Below, in pieces: positions 16,076-27,100 of a stretch of DNA of 64,000 nucleotides. The stretch's first letter is position 1. Each line of letters begins with the position of its first letter. Made by a program: the position numbers and the translations under genes. A model generated the notes under the pieces. It did no database searches, was not told where the DNA came from, and saw only the letters and a list, made by a program, of their open reading frames with translations. Origin of the DNA: Anaerostipes caccae L1-92 (GTDB lineage Bacteria > Bacillota > Clostridia > Lachnospirales > Lachnospiraceae); the NCBI RefSeq assembly GCF_014467075.1, contig NZ_AP023027.1:333001-397000 (forward strand), written 5' to 3'.

Positions 16076-17896
16076 ATGAAACAGGAAAAGAACAAGGAGG
16101 AAAAAAGGAAAACAGGAATGGCACGTTGCCTGGAGCTGGCATCAGAACACAAAGGGTTAGTGATTATTTCAGGAATTCTGTCTGCATTGGCGGCAGTATG
16201 TTCGTTTATACCTTATCTGTCAATCTATTTTGTTATCAGGGAACTGATTTTGGTGTTTCCGGATATGCCTGCAGCAGATATGCCTGCCATTTTGATGTGC
16301 GGCTGGTTTGCCCTGGCCGGCATTGCTGGAAATGTGGTACTTTATTTCTGTGCTCTGATGTGTTCCCATCTGGCAGCCTTTGGAACATTGTATGAACTGA
16401 AATTAAACTTTGCGGATCATATCACTGCAATCCCGTTAGGATATCACCTGACCATTGGAAGCGGCCGTATGAGGAAAATTATGGACGAGAATATAGAAAG
16501 TATCGAAAAATTTATCGCCCATCAATTCCCGGATTTTGTTGCATCTCTTGTGGCTCCGCTTATTTTAGTCATAATTCTTTTGGCTGTTGACTGGCGTTAT
16601 GGTGTTGTCTCTCTTCTTGGAATTGTGCTGGCCTTTGCCATTCAATTTTCAGGATTCAATGGGGCGGCCAAAGAGAAGATGCACCGTTTTCAGTCTGCCC
16701 AGGAAGATATGAATAATGCATCTGTGGAATATGTGCGAGGGATGCCTGAAATCAAAGCCTTTAATCAGACGGCAGATTCATTTAAAAGATTAAGCAGATC
16801 CATAACTGATTACACCTCCTTCATATTGGAATATGCCATGGGGTGGAGGAATTGCATGCCGGCGTTTACAGCGATTATCCACAGCATCTATTTGTTGCTG
16901 ATTCCTGTAGGTATATTGATTGGAAGAAATGTGACAGATTACAGAAACTACTCCCTAACCTTTATCTTTTATTTGATTTTAGTGCCGGCCATATCTGGCA
17001 TCTTAAATAAGATCATGTTCATTTCGGAGTCATTTACCCAGATTGACGGCAATGTGGAGCGTATGGAAGAAATTTTACATATACCTGTTTTGCCGGATTA
17101 CAGAGGCGGCGTCAAGGAGCAGGGGAAGGATATTGTCTTTGATCATGTGAGTTTTTCTTATGAAGCTGAAGCAGATGTGGTTGTTAAGGCGCTGGATAAC
17201 GTATCGTTTCATGCCAGACAGGGAGAGGTGACAGCAATCGTTGGCCCGTCAGGAGGAGGAAAGAGCACCATTGCTAATTTGATTTCCCGTTTTTGGGACG
17301 TGACAGAGGGAAATATTCAAATTGGAGGAGTAGATATCCGTGAAATTCCCCTTGCGGAACTGATGAAGCAGGTTGGTTTTGTATTTCAGGACACATTTCT
17401 TTTTAAACAAAGTGTTTTGGATAATATTCGGATGGGAAATCCTGATGCAACAGAAGAGCAGGTTATAGAGGCTGCAAAGGCGGCCCAGTGTCACGAATTC
17501 ATCGAAAAATTGCCGAATGGGTATCATACGGTAATTGGTTCTTCAGGAATCCGCTTGTCTGGCGGGGAACGGCAGAGGATTGCCATTGCCAGGGCCATAA
17601 TTAAGGATTCCCCCATCATAGTACTGGATGAGGCAACTGCATTTAGCGATCCGGAAAATGAATATTTAATACAGAAAGCTTTTGAGAAATTGATTAAAGA
17701 CAAAACAGTGGTTATGATTGCCCACCGACTTTCCACGATTCGTAACGCCGACCAGATTCTTGTTATAGAGCAGGGACATCTCATTGAACAGGGAATCCAT
17801 GATGGATTAATAGCAAATGGCGAAAAATACACGCAGATGTGGAACAGTTATGTAGAATCAGTCAATTGGAAAATCCATACAGGGAAGGCGGTGTAA
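16076..17896 (+). CDS. ABC transporter, membrane-ATPase fusion (IrtA/YbtP-like)
   Basis: 606 residues in exporter order: about 330 residues with six membrane segments, then an ATPase domain with GPSGGGKST (Walker A), GIRLSGGERQR (signature) and IIVLDEATAFSDPENE (Walker B and D-loop). The ATAFSDPENE wording is characteristic of the IrtAB/YbtPQ subgroup, which have an exporter fold but import ferric siderophores. It pairs with the next gene as a probable heterodimer. ATG 16076 follows GGAGG. Uptake of the cluster's own iron chelate is the favoured role; export is the alternative. Confidence 0.88.
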   Translation: MKQEKNKEEKRKTGMARCLELASEHKGLVIISGILSALAAVCSFIPYLSIYFVIRELILVFPDMPAADMPAILMCGWFALAGIAGNVVLYFCALMCSHLAAFGTLYELKLNFADHITAIPLGYHLTIGSGRMRKIMDENIESIEKFIAHQFPDFVASLVAPLILVIILLAVDWRYGVVSLLGIVLAFAIQFSGFNGAAKEKMHRFQSAQEDMNNASVEYVRGMPEIKAFNQTADSFKRLSRSITDYTSFILEYAMGWRNCMPAFTAIIHSIYLLLIPVGILIGRNVTDYRNYSLTFIFYLILVPAISGILNKIMFISESFTQIDGNVERMEEILHIPVLPDYRGGVKEQGKDIVFDHVSFSYEAEADVVVKALDNVSFHARQGEVTAIVGPSGGGKSTIANLISRFWDVTEGNIQIGGVDIREIPLAELMKQVGFVFQDTFLFKQSVLDNIRMGNPDATEEQVIEAAKAAQCHEFIEKLPNGYHTVIGSSGIRLSGGERQRIAIARAIIKDSPIIVLDEATAFSDPENEYLIQKAFEKLIKDKTVVMIAHRLSTIRNADQILVIEQGHLIEQGIHDGLIANGEKYTQMWNSYVESVNWKIHTGKAV

Positions 17897-17900
17897 CGAA

Positions 17901-19634
17901 ATGAAATTTTTACAAGAACGACTGTTATTATCTGATAAAGGATATTCAGACCTTAAAAAAGCGATTTTTGCCTGCACATTGACAAACCTGTCCATTATGC
18001 TTTCATCTGCGATTCCAATTCTGTTGTTCGGCCAGCTTTTAAAGCCCTTTATGGGGCAGGAGATATCCTGGTCAACTATGTGGGTACTATTGGTGATCGG
18101 AGTGCTTGCTACAATCCTGGTCTTTATCGCTGCCAAGAATGATTATAAAAAAACTTACCTTGCGTCATATAAGGAAGCAAGCAACACGCGGTTACGGATT
18201 GCTGAACATTTAAGAAGGCTTCCTATGAGCTTTTTTAACACAAAAGACTTGTCAGATATAACTACAAATATGATGGCTGATTGTGCCAGCATGGAATCCA
18301 TGCTTAGCAGTACGATTCCTCCGCTCATAGCAAATATTATATCGGTTACACTTACATGCGTATGTCTGGCCTTTTTTGACTGGCGCATGGCATTAGCAAT
18401 ATTTTGTACCATGCCTGTCTGCTTCTTTATAATATGGTGCGGCCGTAAACTGCAATTACACCTGTTTGACCAGCAGGTGGGGGTGAAACTGGCGGCGTCC
18501 AGTCAGATTCAGGAGTATTTGGAGGGAATCAAGATTATCAAATCCTGTGGCTTGAGCGGAGAACGTTTTCAGACACTGAATAAGGCTCTCCTGGCAATGA
18601 AAAAGACGGCAATTAAAGTGGAATTGGCTTCAGGTATTCTTGTGCAATGTGCGAGCCTGATTTTACAGGCAAGCCTGGGAATCACTATATTTATCGGTAC
18701 AGTCCTGATTACAGGTGGACAGATTGAATTATACCCCCTCCTGGTTTTATTGATGTTTTCTACACAAATTTATGGACCGATATTATCTATCCTATCACAG
18801 CTTACCAGTTTGTTCCATCTGGGAACGGTTACAAAGCGGATGCGTATACTGCTGACAACACCGGCAATGGAGGGAGAAGAACAGGACATTAAGGATTATG
18901 ATATCGAGTTAAATCAGGTTACATTTGCCTATGGAAAAGAAGATGTAGTAAAAAATGTTTCGGCAAAAATAAATACAGGTAGCATTACTGCCCTAGTTGG
19001 ACCGTCCGGAAGCGGAAAGAGTACCCTGGCAAAACTCATTGCCCGCTTTTGGGATGTAGATAAAGGTACTGTGACAATCGGCGGTAAGGACCTGAAACAA
19101 ATTGAACCAGAATATTTAATGCGTAGCATGTCATTTGTTTTTCAGGATGTGACCTTATTTAATGACACGGTATTTAATAATATTAGAATTGGAAATATGA
19201 ATGCCAGTGATGAGCAGGTTGTATCGGCTGCAAAAGCAGCTCATTGTGATGAGTTTATCAGACGGCTGCCGGAGGGGTATGACACGATCCTTGGTGAAAA
19301 TGGCAGTACCTTGTCAGGCGGAGAGAGGCAGCGTATTTCCATTGCCCGCGCACTATTAAAAAATGCTCCCATTATTCTGCTGGACGAGGCAACCGCTTCC
19401 CTTGACCCGGAGAACGAGGTATTGATTCAACAGGCCATTGCCAGACTTGTAGAAGGGAAAACAGTTATAATGATTGCCCATCGTCTGCGGACAGTAGTAG
19501 ATGCCGACCAAATCCTGGTATTGAACGAGGGGGAACTGATGGAACAGGGGACACACAAAGAGCTTCTTGAACAAAAAGGACTGTACAGCAAATTATTCTA
19601 CATACAGCAGGAAAGTCTTGGCTGGTCAGTCTAA
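17901..19634 (+). CDS. ABC transporter, membrane-ATPase fusion (IrtB/YbtQ-like partner)
   Basis: 577 residues, six predicted membrane segments then an ATPase domain: GPSGSGKST, STLSGGERQR, IILLDEATASLDPENE and an H-loop AHRLRT. It starts four bases after its partner's stop, so the two are co-translated and most likely form a heterodimer. The D-loop is a standard ATASLD, unlike the ATAFSD of the partner, as in asymmetric pairs of this group. Same proposed role in iron-chelate transport. Confidence 0.88.
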   Translation: MKFLQERLLLSDKGYSDLKKAIFACTLTNLSIMLSSAIPILLFGQLLKPFMGQEISWSTMWVLLVIGVLATILVFIAAKNDYKKTYLASYKEASNTRLRIAEHLRRLPMSFFNTKDLSDITTNMMADCASMESMLSSTIPPLIANIISVTLTCVCLAFFDWRMALAIFCTMPVCFFIIWCGRKLQLHLFDQQVGVKLAASSQIQEYLEGIKIIKSCGLSGERFQTLNKALLAMKKTAIKVELASGILVQCASLILQASLGITIFIGTVLITGGQIELYPLLVLLMFSTQIYGPILSILSQLTSLFHLGTVTKRMRILLTTPAMEGEEQDIKDYDIELNQVTFAYGKEDVVKNVSAKINTGSITALVGPSGSGKSTLAKLIARFWDVDKGTVTIGGKDLKQIEPEYLMRSMSFVFQDVTLFNDTVFNNIRIGNMNASDEQVVSAAKAAHCDEFIRRLPEGYDTILGENGSTLSGGERQRISIARALLKNAPIILLDEATASLDPENEVLIQQAIARLVEGKTVIMIAHRLRTVVDADQILVLNEGELMEQGTHKELLEQKGLYSKLFYIQQESLGWSV

Positions 19635-19681
19635 GGTGTTACTTAAAATATGGACAGTTAAAAAGATAAGGAAGTGATTCT

Positions 19682-21055
19682 ATGTTAAATAAAAATGATA
19701 CTCGGTCTATGTTGCTTCATGACAGCCCGCAAAGTTTAGTATTAAAACTTAGCGTACCTGCGATTATCGGCATGGTGGTTGTTGGGCTTTACAATTTTAT
19801 GGATGGAGTTTATGTCGGACAAATGGTAGGAGATAACGCTATGGCAGCGGTTTCTGTGTCCTATCCATTTACGCTTGCCAATAGTGGGATTTCCACGCTC
19901 ATCGGTATCGGCTCCGCTTCAATCCTATCCAGGGCGATTGGAAAAAGGGATCAGTCTACAATTGACAAGATAATGGGAAATCTGATCGCCATGAATTTGA
20001 TTTTTTCTCTTATCATCATGGCGATAGGCATGATTTTTACGAAACAGATTTTAATGCTTTCTGGTGCAAGCGGAGAAATTCTGGAGCTGGCACTCCGGTA
20101 TTTACGCATCATCTTTGCAGGCAGTCTGTTTGTCAATTTTGCACAGTCCTCAAATATGATTATGCGTGGTGAGGGATTGTTGAAACAGGCAATGCTCTTT
20201 AGCGCCGGTTCCGCTATCATGAATATTATACTTGACCCGATTTTCATTTTACTTCTAAAACCTTATGGCATGGGAATTGATGGAGTTGCATATGCAACAG
20301 TGGCTTCGCAGGTTGCGTATGCAATGGCTTCTCTTTGGTATTTTAAGCGAAGGAGTAAGACTGTGAGAATCAATGCAATTCGCATTGAAAGAACGCTTTT
20401 CTCGGAAATCATCGGAGTAGGTTTTTCTGCGATGCTGATGCAGGTGATGATGCTGGTCCAGCAAACCGCACTTTATAATCTTGCGGCGCAGCATGGAGGA
20501 GATACATGGCAGATTATACTCGGCGCAACATACCGGGTAGTGTCTTTTGCATTTATTCCTTTATGGGGGCTTTCCCAGGGATATCAGCCGGCGGTCGGAA
20601 CCAATTATGGTGCAAAACAATACGACCGGGTAAAGCACATCACGAAAGTGTTTGCAATCACAGCAACTTTATTAGCGCTTATTTTCTATTTGCCGATTAT
20701 GTTAGTACCGAATACAATTCTCTCTATGTTTATTACAACGCCGTCCGTAGTGGAACTGGGAGTAGGGGATTTCCGTCTGTTCTTCCTGTCATATATTTTA
20801 TTAGGAGTCTGGATTGTGGTTCTGACCCTGATGCAGTCTCTCGGAAGAGCTACAAAAGCGAGTGTTCTGGTTATTTTACGCCAGATAGCCATTTACATAC
20901 CAGCAGCCATCATCATGCCTTATATTGCCGGATTTGGTGTACATGGCGTATTTGCTGCTCCGTTTATTACGGATGTGATAGTATTTATTGTTGCGGTTGG
21001 TATGATGATAAATGAGTTTAGAAGAATGGATGCGTTAAAAGCTTCAGGGAAGTAA
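19682..21055 (+). CDS. MATE-family efflux transporter
   Basis: 457 residues, about 12 hydrophobic segments, with the internal two-fold repeat typical of MATE proteins (SVPAIIGMVVVGLYNFMDG near the N terminus; ILGATYRVVSFAFIPLWGLSQG in the second half). It would exchange Na+ or H+ for an organic compound; in this setting export of the apo-siderophore is a reasonable inference. It is preceded by AGGAAG and placed 47 bases after the ABC pair, likely in the same transcript. Confidence 0.87.
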   Translation: MLNKNDTRSMLLHDSPQSLVLKLSVPAIIGMVVVGLYNFMDGVYVGQMVGDNAMAAVSVSYPFTLANSGISTLIGIGSASILSRAIGKRDQSTIDKIMGNLIAMNLIFSLIIMAIGMIFTKQILMLSGASGEILELALRYLRIIFAGSLFVNFAQSSNMIMRGEGLLKQAMLFSAGSAIMNIILDPIFILLLKPYGMGIDGVAYATVASQVAYAMASLWYFKRRSKTVRINAIRIERTLFSEIIGVGFSAMLMQVMMLVQQTALYNLAAQHGGDTWQIILGATYRVVSFAFIPLWGLSQGYQPAVGTNYGAKQYDRVKHITKVFAITATLLALIFYLPIMLVPNTILSMFITTPSVVELGVGDFRLFFLSYILLGVWIVVLTLMQSLGRATKASVLVILRQIAIYIPAAIIMPYIAGFGVHGVFAAPFITDVIVFIVAVGMMINEFRRMDALKASGK

Positions 21056-21103
21056 GAAATCTGTTTTTCTAAACAGTATCGAAACACAGGAGGTGATGCA
21101 GCG

Positions 21104-21490
21104 CTGAAACTTCATGAATCAGGAGAGAATTATCTGGAAGCGGTGTTAATTCTGCAAAAGCAAAAAGGTATGGTACGTTCGGTTGATCTCGCCCGGCACA
21201 TGGGGTATGCCAAACCCAGCATCAGCCATGCAGTGACGGTTCTACGTAATGGCGGTTATTTGACAACGGACACTGACGGCTATCTTCATTTAACCGTTGC
21301 GGGCCGTGAAATAGCTGAAACAATATTTGAGCGTCACCAATTCTTTACGAATCAGCTTATTGATGCCGGAATCGACCCTGCCATTGCGGAAGAAGAGGCT
21401 TGCCGGCTGGAACATGCAATCAGTGATGAGACATTCCAGAAACTAAAAAGACATCTGTTAAGAAAAGAGGAAGATGAAAACACACATTGA
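21104..21490 (+). CDS. DtxR/MntR-family metal-dependent regulator, apparent CTG start
   Basis: 128 residues: winged helix (ENYLEAVLILQKQKGMVR, then DLARHMGYAKPSISHAVTVL) and a short dimerization region with HQFF, E and H residues where the family binds metal. The first clear family residues, KLHESGENYLEAV, lie upstream of any ATG, GTG or TTG in frame. AGGAGGTGA at 21089-21097 is 6-7 bases before CTG 21104, which supplies the residue aligned with Met in relatives. GTG at 21143 would delete helix 1. Probable role: iron- or manganese-dependent repressor of this locus, with the palindrome at 16018-16047 as its best operator. Confidence 0.82.
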   Translation: MKLHESGENYLEAVLILQKQKGMVRSVDLARHMGYAKPSISHAVTVLRNGGYLTTDTDGYLHLTVAGREIAETIFERHQFFTNQLIDAGIDPAIAEEEACRLEHAISDETFQKLKRHLLRKEEDENTH

Positions 21491-21509
21491 TTAGAGGTGA
21501 ACAGAACGT

Positions 21510-21929
21510 ATGATACACCAGGTTTATTCCATAGCAGAAGAAATTAAAAGGCTGCGCGAGGAAAGAGATATGACACAGGAAGAATTAGCTGAGTCAGCTG
21601 AAATTTCGTTAAGCCACTTAAGCAAAGTGGAGAGTGGTTCCAGAATGATTGGTATGAAAACATATAGCAAAATTTTGTACGCGTTAAATGCAGTCCCCAT
21701 TATGATAACGGAAACAGAAAAGAGCGAAATACATTCCGATTTAGTGTTGCGTCTATTATCAATATTAAAAGAATGCTCGGAAGTGGAGGTGGAATTTTTA
21801 TTGAATACTGTAGAAACAATAAAAAACAATATGGATATCATAAGAAACCACGAAAAGAGTAGTGCTGGGAATCATAAGAGAAATACACATCATAATTATC
21901 CAGCATATGAAGCCAGAAGAACTGTTTAA
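21510..21929 (+). CDS. XRE-family helix-turn-helix regulator
   Basis: 139 residues. The N-terminal 65 residues form a Cro/C1-type DNA-binding domain (IKRLREERDMTQEELAESAEIS, LSKVESGSR). The remainder has short helices and a basic tail and no known sensor. It starts 19 bases after the DtxR-type gene behind GAGGTGA, so it may be co-transcribed. No target is apparent. It stands at the boundary with the decayed region, so a link to a lost mobile element is possible. Confidence 0.75.
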   Translation: MIHQVYSIAEEIKRLREERDMTQEELAESAEISLSHLSKVESGSRMIGMKTYSKILYALNAVPIMITETEKSEIHSDLVLRLLSILKECSEVEVEFLLNTVETIKNNMDIIRNHEKSSAGNHKRNTHHNYPAYEARRTV

Positions 21930-22298
21930 ATTACAAGTTGATGGGGCTGTTGCAAAATAGTTGAGAAATCAGTTATGGAACCGCAGCTCTCCTTATTCAT
22001 GCATAAAAGAAGAAAAACGGTCTCCGTACGCTTTCATATGTTAAAATATAAACTAGATTCGATGCTGGCTCTATGCTGGGACAGTGTGGACTGGTTTTGT
22101 AATTTTATTTCCGTATCAACATATCATTACCATGAACTAGTAAAACATAGAAAAAGTCACATGAAACGTGAAAATATTTACGTAATACAAACCATGGAGG
22201 GGCTGCTAACCACTAATCAAAATGAAATTGTAAAATAAGAGAAGTATGCAGGAATATCCCTGATTGACACTACAAGGTTAATCAGGGATATTTATATT
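21930..22298. other. Gene-poor stretch with a possible insertion-sequence end
   Basis: GGGGCTGTTGCAAAATAG at 21941-21958 resembles the outer end of some insertion sequences. An open frame follows at 21975-22238 (87 residues, beginning MEPQLSLFMHKR); I do not recognise it beyond a loose likeness to transposase N termini, and it has no good ribosome site. The matching opposite end was not found. Best read as a remnant. Confidence 0.3.
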
Positions 22299-22640
22299 TT
22301 AGTTTATGACTATCATTTTAATCGTGTATAAAAGTTTTTCGTCAAGCAATACAACAGCCGTATTTTTCAGCATGGCTCTTCCAATAGAAATACGGTGCTT
22401 TTCACCACCGGATAAAGTAGAACCACCCTCACCAATCATAGTATGAAAGCCTTGGGGCTGCTCCATAATGAAATTATAGCAGTTTACCAATTTTGCTGCC
22501 TGTTCAATTTCTTCATGAGTGGCATTTTTTTCCATAGCGTATATTGTTTGCAATCGTATCCTGAAATAAATAAACCTCCTGAAATACCACAGAAATTTTC
22601 TTCATCAATTTTTCGGGGTCAATGGACTGTCAGTCAATGG
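22299..22640 (-). pseudogene. ABC transporter ATPase fragment, frameshifted and truncated
   Basis: On the minus strand the sequence translates, in two frames, into the middle of an exporter-type ATPase: LMKKISVVFQEVYLFQDTI, then after a frame change in a run of A near 22523, ATHEEIEQAAKL, GEGGSTLSGGEKHRIS (signature) and AVVLLDE (Walker B). Walker A and all membrane segments are missing and the text after LLDE is unrelated, so both ends are deleted. It is a relic of a gene related to, but not a copy of, the ABC pair at 16076-19634. Confidence 0.75.
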
Positions 22641-23257
22641 ATAAAAAGAGAAAATCATCGTAGAATAGGTTCATACACATCAAATGATTTAGTTATGTAT
22701 AACTGATGTGGTTACTGAATTGGATAATTCAGGTTTGTACCTTGACAATAGAATATCAGCATGGTAGATGCATTCTAACTTTATTATGACATAAATGACA
22801 TGTTGGAATTCATCTTTTGAGATACTAAACATTTGGGACATGCTTAAAAGCATGAAGAAGAGCAATGAGCTGCGCCACGATATACCTGCCTTGAATATAA
22901 CTACAAGGTAAATGTCAGGAATCGTAATAGAAGAAGTAAAGGTATGAGCGGCACTTTTTCTTGGACCATATAACCAGCGGTCTAAAACCCAGAATGATAA
23001 TGATACCTCCGTAATAATAGAATCACGGTCCAGGTAGCGCTGGAGGCATGAACAGTGAGTAAGGGTGCTGTAAAGTGTCAGGAAGGTTGTGGTTATACCT
23101 AATCTACATGTTCCCATGGTACAAGGGGTGAGATAATATTCAGCCGCACCAGTTTATGGTGCGGTGTACCATTAAAAAAATAGAACTAATCAGCAATAGA
23201 ACTTGCTTATTAGCTGTGCTTTTTTAAGAATATTATTATATTTTTTTTGGTTCTTAC
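22641..23257. other. Degenerate DNA without a recognisable gene
   Basis: A minus-strand open frame at 22689-23117 (142 residues) is hydrophobic in part and matches no family I know; it may be a shadow or a relic. A perfect 8-bp stem, CCGCACCA and TGGTGCGG, occurs at 23144-23164. A second hairpin at 23186-23213 has arms CTAATCAGCAA and TTGCTTATTAG with one mismatch, and a T-run begins seven bases later. No promoter was found. Confidence 0.35.
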
Positions 23258-24055
23258 TTGACACAGGCAGGTAAGACCACACTTATGCGTGTACTGACTA
23301 CGGTACTCAAACAAAGTGAGGGTGATGTATATCTTGACAACTTACGGTATACTGAAGCAAATTACGAAAAAATCCGCAGAAAAATAGGGTATTTACCCCA
23401 GGAATTAAATCTCTATCCAAGCCTGACCGTACAGGAATGCCTGGAATATATGGGCGGGCTGTCTGGCATGACAAAGAAAGAATGTAAAAAAAGAATTGAA
23501 TATTACCTTGATAAGACGAGTCTTAAAGAACATAGAAAGAAAAAAATGAGGCAGCTTTCCGGCGGAATGAAACGCCGGGTCGGACTGATCCAGGCTTTAT
23601 TAAATGATCCGGAGTTTTTAATCGTAGATGAGCCTACAACAGGGCTTGACCCGGAAGAAAGAGTAAGAATCCGGAACTTGCTTGTTGATTTTTCTGAAGA
23701 CAGAACGGTACTTTTTTCAACTCATGTGGTGGAAGACCTTACTGCAACCTGTCAAAAGCTTGCAATCATGAAGAAAGGAAAATTCCTTTATACAGGTTCT
23801 GTAACAGACATGATGCAGGCGGCAAAAGGCCATATCTGGATCTGCAGAGTGAAGGATGAGAAAGAAGCGAGGGAACTGGAAAAGAAATATCATATTTCTT
23901 CCAAACAGTTTACGGAAGACGGCATGAAGGTTAAAATCATCAGCGGACAAAAGCCGTCAGCGGAGTGTTATCAACCTGAAATTTCTTTGGAGGATGCTTA
24001 CATGTATCTTATGAACGCAGATCAGCTGACAGAATTTAAAGAAATAAAAATCTGA
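23258..24055 (+). pseudogene. ABC transporter ATPase, 5'-truncated at Walker A
   Basis: 265 residues of an exporter or antibiotic-resistance-type ATPase (CcmA-like): GYLPQELNLYPSLT, RQLSGGMKRRVG, FLIVDEPTTGLDPEE and FSTHVVEDL. It begins inside Walker A: only AGKTT remains of GxxGAGKTT and the first 30 or so residues are missing. TTG 23258 is only the first possible codon of the remaining frame, without a ribosome site. No permease follows. Most likely inactivated by the deletion that shaped the preceding 1.3 kb. Confidence 0.8.
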
Positions 24056-24148
24056 ATCTGAAGCTGTCTGATGAAAACTAATTTGATTGCCCTTTCTTTA
24101 TAACATATAATGGATATAAGAGTATATGGAAAGGGCGGTTGCGGTAAG

Positions 24149-27100
24149 ATGTTGGATCAATCAGAAATACGGGCATTGGCAGATCAAAATGCTTATAAGA
24201 GAGGAAGAAACCTTTATCGTTCAGATGCTGTTCAGGAATATTCCGTAGAGGAAGACGGCGGAATTGATTATATATACGCCGCCGTCCAGGGCAGCGGCAG
24301 AAATATGTACGATGTCGATTTGGAATATAATATGGAAGAAGGGTGGCTGGAAAATGCGCACTGCACATGTCCGGCGTTCAGAGAATATGAGGGGTTATGC
24401 AAGCACTGTGTGGCTGTCTTGTTTGAATATACAGATTACCTGGAAACACAGGAAGCCGCCTGGCAGTATGAACAGAAGAAAGAAGAAAGCCTTGCAAAAC
24501 TTCAGACAATGAAAGGCATGCAGAATAAACTTTCGGCCAGTGAGGAATGGAGGCCAAAGACGACTCCGGCGATCAAGGCATTTCTTTCACAGCAGCAGCT
24601 TAAAAGCACCCTGCCGATTGCCCAGGAGTCTATTTATGGGAAGGTACATCTGGAACCACTTTTGACATGTATGGATAATTTTATTCAGGTGGAGTTTAAG
24701 ATCGGTACTTCCTATCTGTATGTTTTAAAAGATGTTTTTGCCTTTGCAGATGCTTTGCAAAATAAACAGAAATTCGCTTATGGGCAGAAGTTAGAATTTA
24801 TACATGATATCCAGGTATTTGATCGAGATTCACGGAAACTGGCGGAATTTTTACAGTCGTGGACTGCCCAAAACAGGATCAAGTATATGCAGGTGCCTTA
24901 TTATGGATACTCATATACGGATTCAACAATGAAAGTAAGAAAGGTCCCGCTGACAACCGGAGAGCTGGAATTGTTTTTGGAAGCGGTGGGAGACCGGGAG
25001 TTTCCGGCGGAAATCAATGGGATGCCGGAGAAACTCTGGCATGTGACAGAGGATCCACTGTCCAGGACCATGAAGATCAAAGGCCAGGAACAGGGAATTA
25101 ACGTAGAGGTCAATTATTTGTTCGGATATCAGGGCATCAAACATAATATTTATTTTTCCAAAGGAAAGATCTACAAAGTGAGCAGAGCGTTTTTGGAGCC
25201 TGTCCACGATTTTTTATCCTGTATGGAAAATATGCCGCAGCGGAAGGTTTTTATAGAAACAGCAGATGTGCCTGTGTTCTGCAGGGAAGCCCTGCCCGTG
25301 CTGGAAACGTATTTTGAGTGTACAAGAGAGAGTTTTGACGAGAAGGACTATGGGGTAGTGCCGGCCGCATTTGAAATATATCTGGATGCGCCCCAAAAGG
25401 ACTTTATTACATGCAGGCTGGATGCGGTATACGGGGAACAGAAGTACCATGTTTTTGAAAAGAACCAGAAAACAGAGGGGCGGGATCTGAAAAAAGAAGC
25501 AGAGGCCGCCAAGATCGTTTCCCATTACTGTAATGCCTACGATGAGGATGAAAAAATGATGGTCCTGGCCAATGATGAGGATATGCTCTATGAACTGCTG
25601 GTCTGCGGGATACCTGCTATGCAGCAGTTTGCGGAAGTATATATTTCCGACGCCCTGAAAAAAATTAATATTGCGCCTGCACCGAAAGTGGCGGTGGGTG
25701 TATCTCTCTCCGGTGATCTGCTGGAGTTAAAGATGACCGCGGGAGATATGCCGAGAAACGAACTTTTGGAGATCTTATCAAAGTATAATCGGAAAAAGAA
25801 ATTTTACCGTTTAAAGAGCGGTGATTTTGTAAACATGGAAGGTGAGGGGATCAATGCCCTTCTGGAAATGAAAGAAGGGCTTCACCTGACAAAAAAGCAG
25901 CTGGAACAGGAGCAGGTGGTCCTTCCGAAATACCATGCCCTTTACCTGGACGAGGAGCTGAAAGAATGGCAGTCGGTTTCCGCCCACAAAGATAAAGAAT
26001 TTAAGGCACTGATACGGAACATGAAAACGGTGGAGGATAATGATTTTGAACTCCCTGCCGAGATGGAACCTATCTTGAGAGAATATCAAAAAAGAGGATT
26101 TTTGTGGATCAAGACTTTAAAATACAATGGATTCGGCGGAATCCTGGCAGACGACATGGGGCTTGGAAAGACACTTCAAGTAATCGCATTTCTGTTGTCC
26201 GAATACCTGGAGAAGGAAGGAAACAGTCCAAGCCTGATCGTGGCTCCTGCATCGCTGGTATTTAACTGGCAGAGCGAGATCCGGAAGTTTGCCCCGGATC
26301 TTCCGGTCCGAATGGTTGTGGGCAAGGCCGGAGAAAGAAAGTCTATTATCAGACATGCAGGCAACCGGGATATTCTTGTAACTTCCTATGATCTCTTAAA
26401 GCGGGATATCGGGCTCTATGAAAATATGACCTTCAGCAGCCAGATCATTGATGAGGCTCAGTATATTAAGAATCATAATACTCAGGCTGCCAAAGCGGTC
26501 AAGATGGTAAATGCTGGCTTTAAACTGGCCCTTACCGGAACTCCGGTGGAAAACCGTCTGAGTGAACTTTGGAGTATTTTTGACTATCTTATGCCGGGAT
26601 TTTTATATTCTTATCAGAGGTTCCGGGAAGAACTGGAGCTTCCGATCGTACAGGATAACAGCGAGAATGAGATAAAGCGTCTTCAAAAGATGATCAGGCC
26701 GTTCGTGCTGCGGCGCTTAAAAAAGGATGTGCTGAAAGATCTGCCGGACAAACTGGAAAAAAACTATTACGCCAGGATGGAAGGAGAACAGCAGAAGCTT
26801 TATGATGCCCATGTAAAACGGATGCAGCTGATGCTGGATAAGCAGTCGGAAGAGGAATTTAAAAGTTCCAAGATCCAGATACTATCTGAACTTACCCGGT
26901 TAAGACAGCTTTGCTGCAGTCCGGAATTGGTCTTTGATCAATATACAGGAAAATCTGTAAAATCCGACCTGTGTATTGATCTTATAAAAAATGCAGTCAG
27001 CGGAGGACATAAGATTCTCCTTTTTTCTCAGTTTACATCCATGATTTCTATATTAGAAGAGCGGCTGCAAGCTGAAAAAATTTCGTTCTATACGCTTACC

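Noticed and set aside
21975..22238. 87-residue plus-strand open frame as a gene
   Set aside because: Poor ribosome site, no recognisable family, and surrounded by decayed DNA; treated as part of a remnant.
22689..23117. 142-residue minus-strand open frame as a gene
   Set aside because: No family recognised and no ribosome site; composition could be coincidental.
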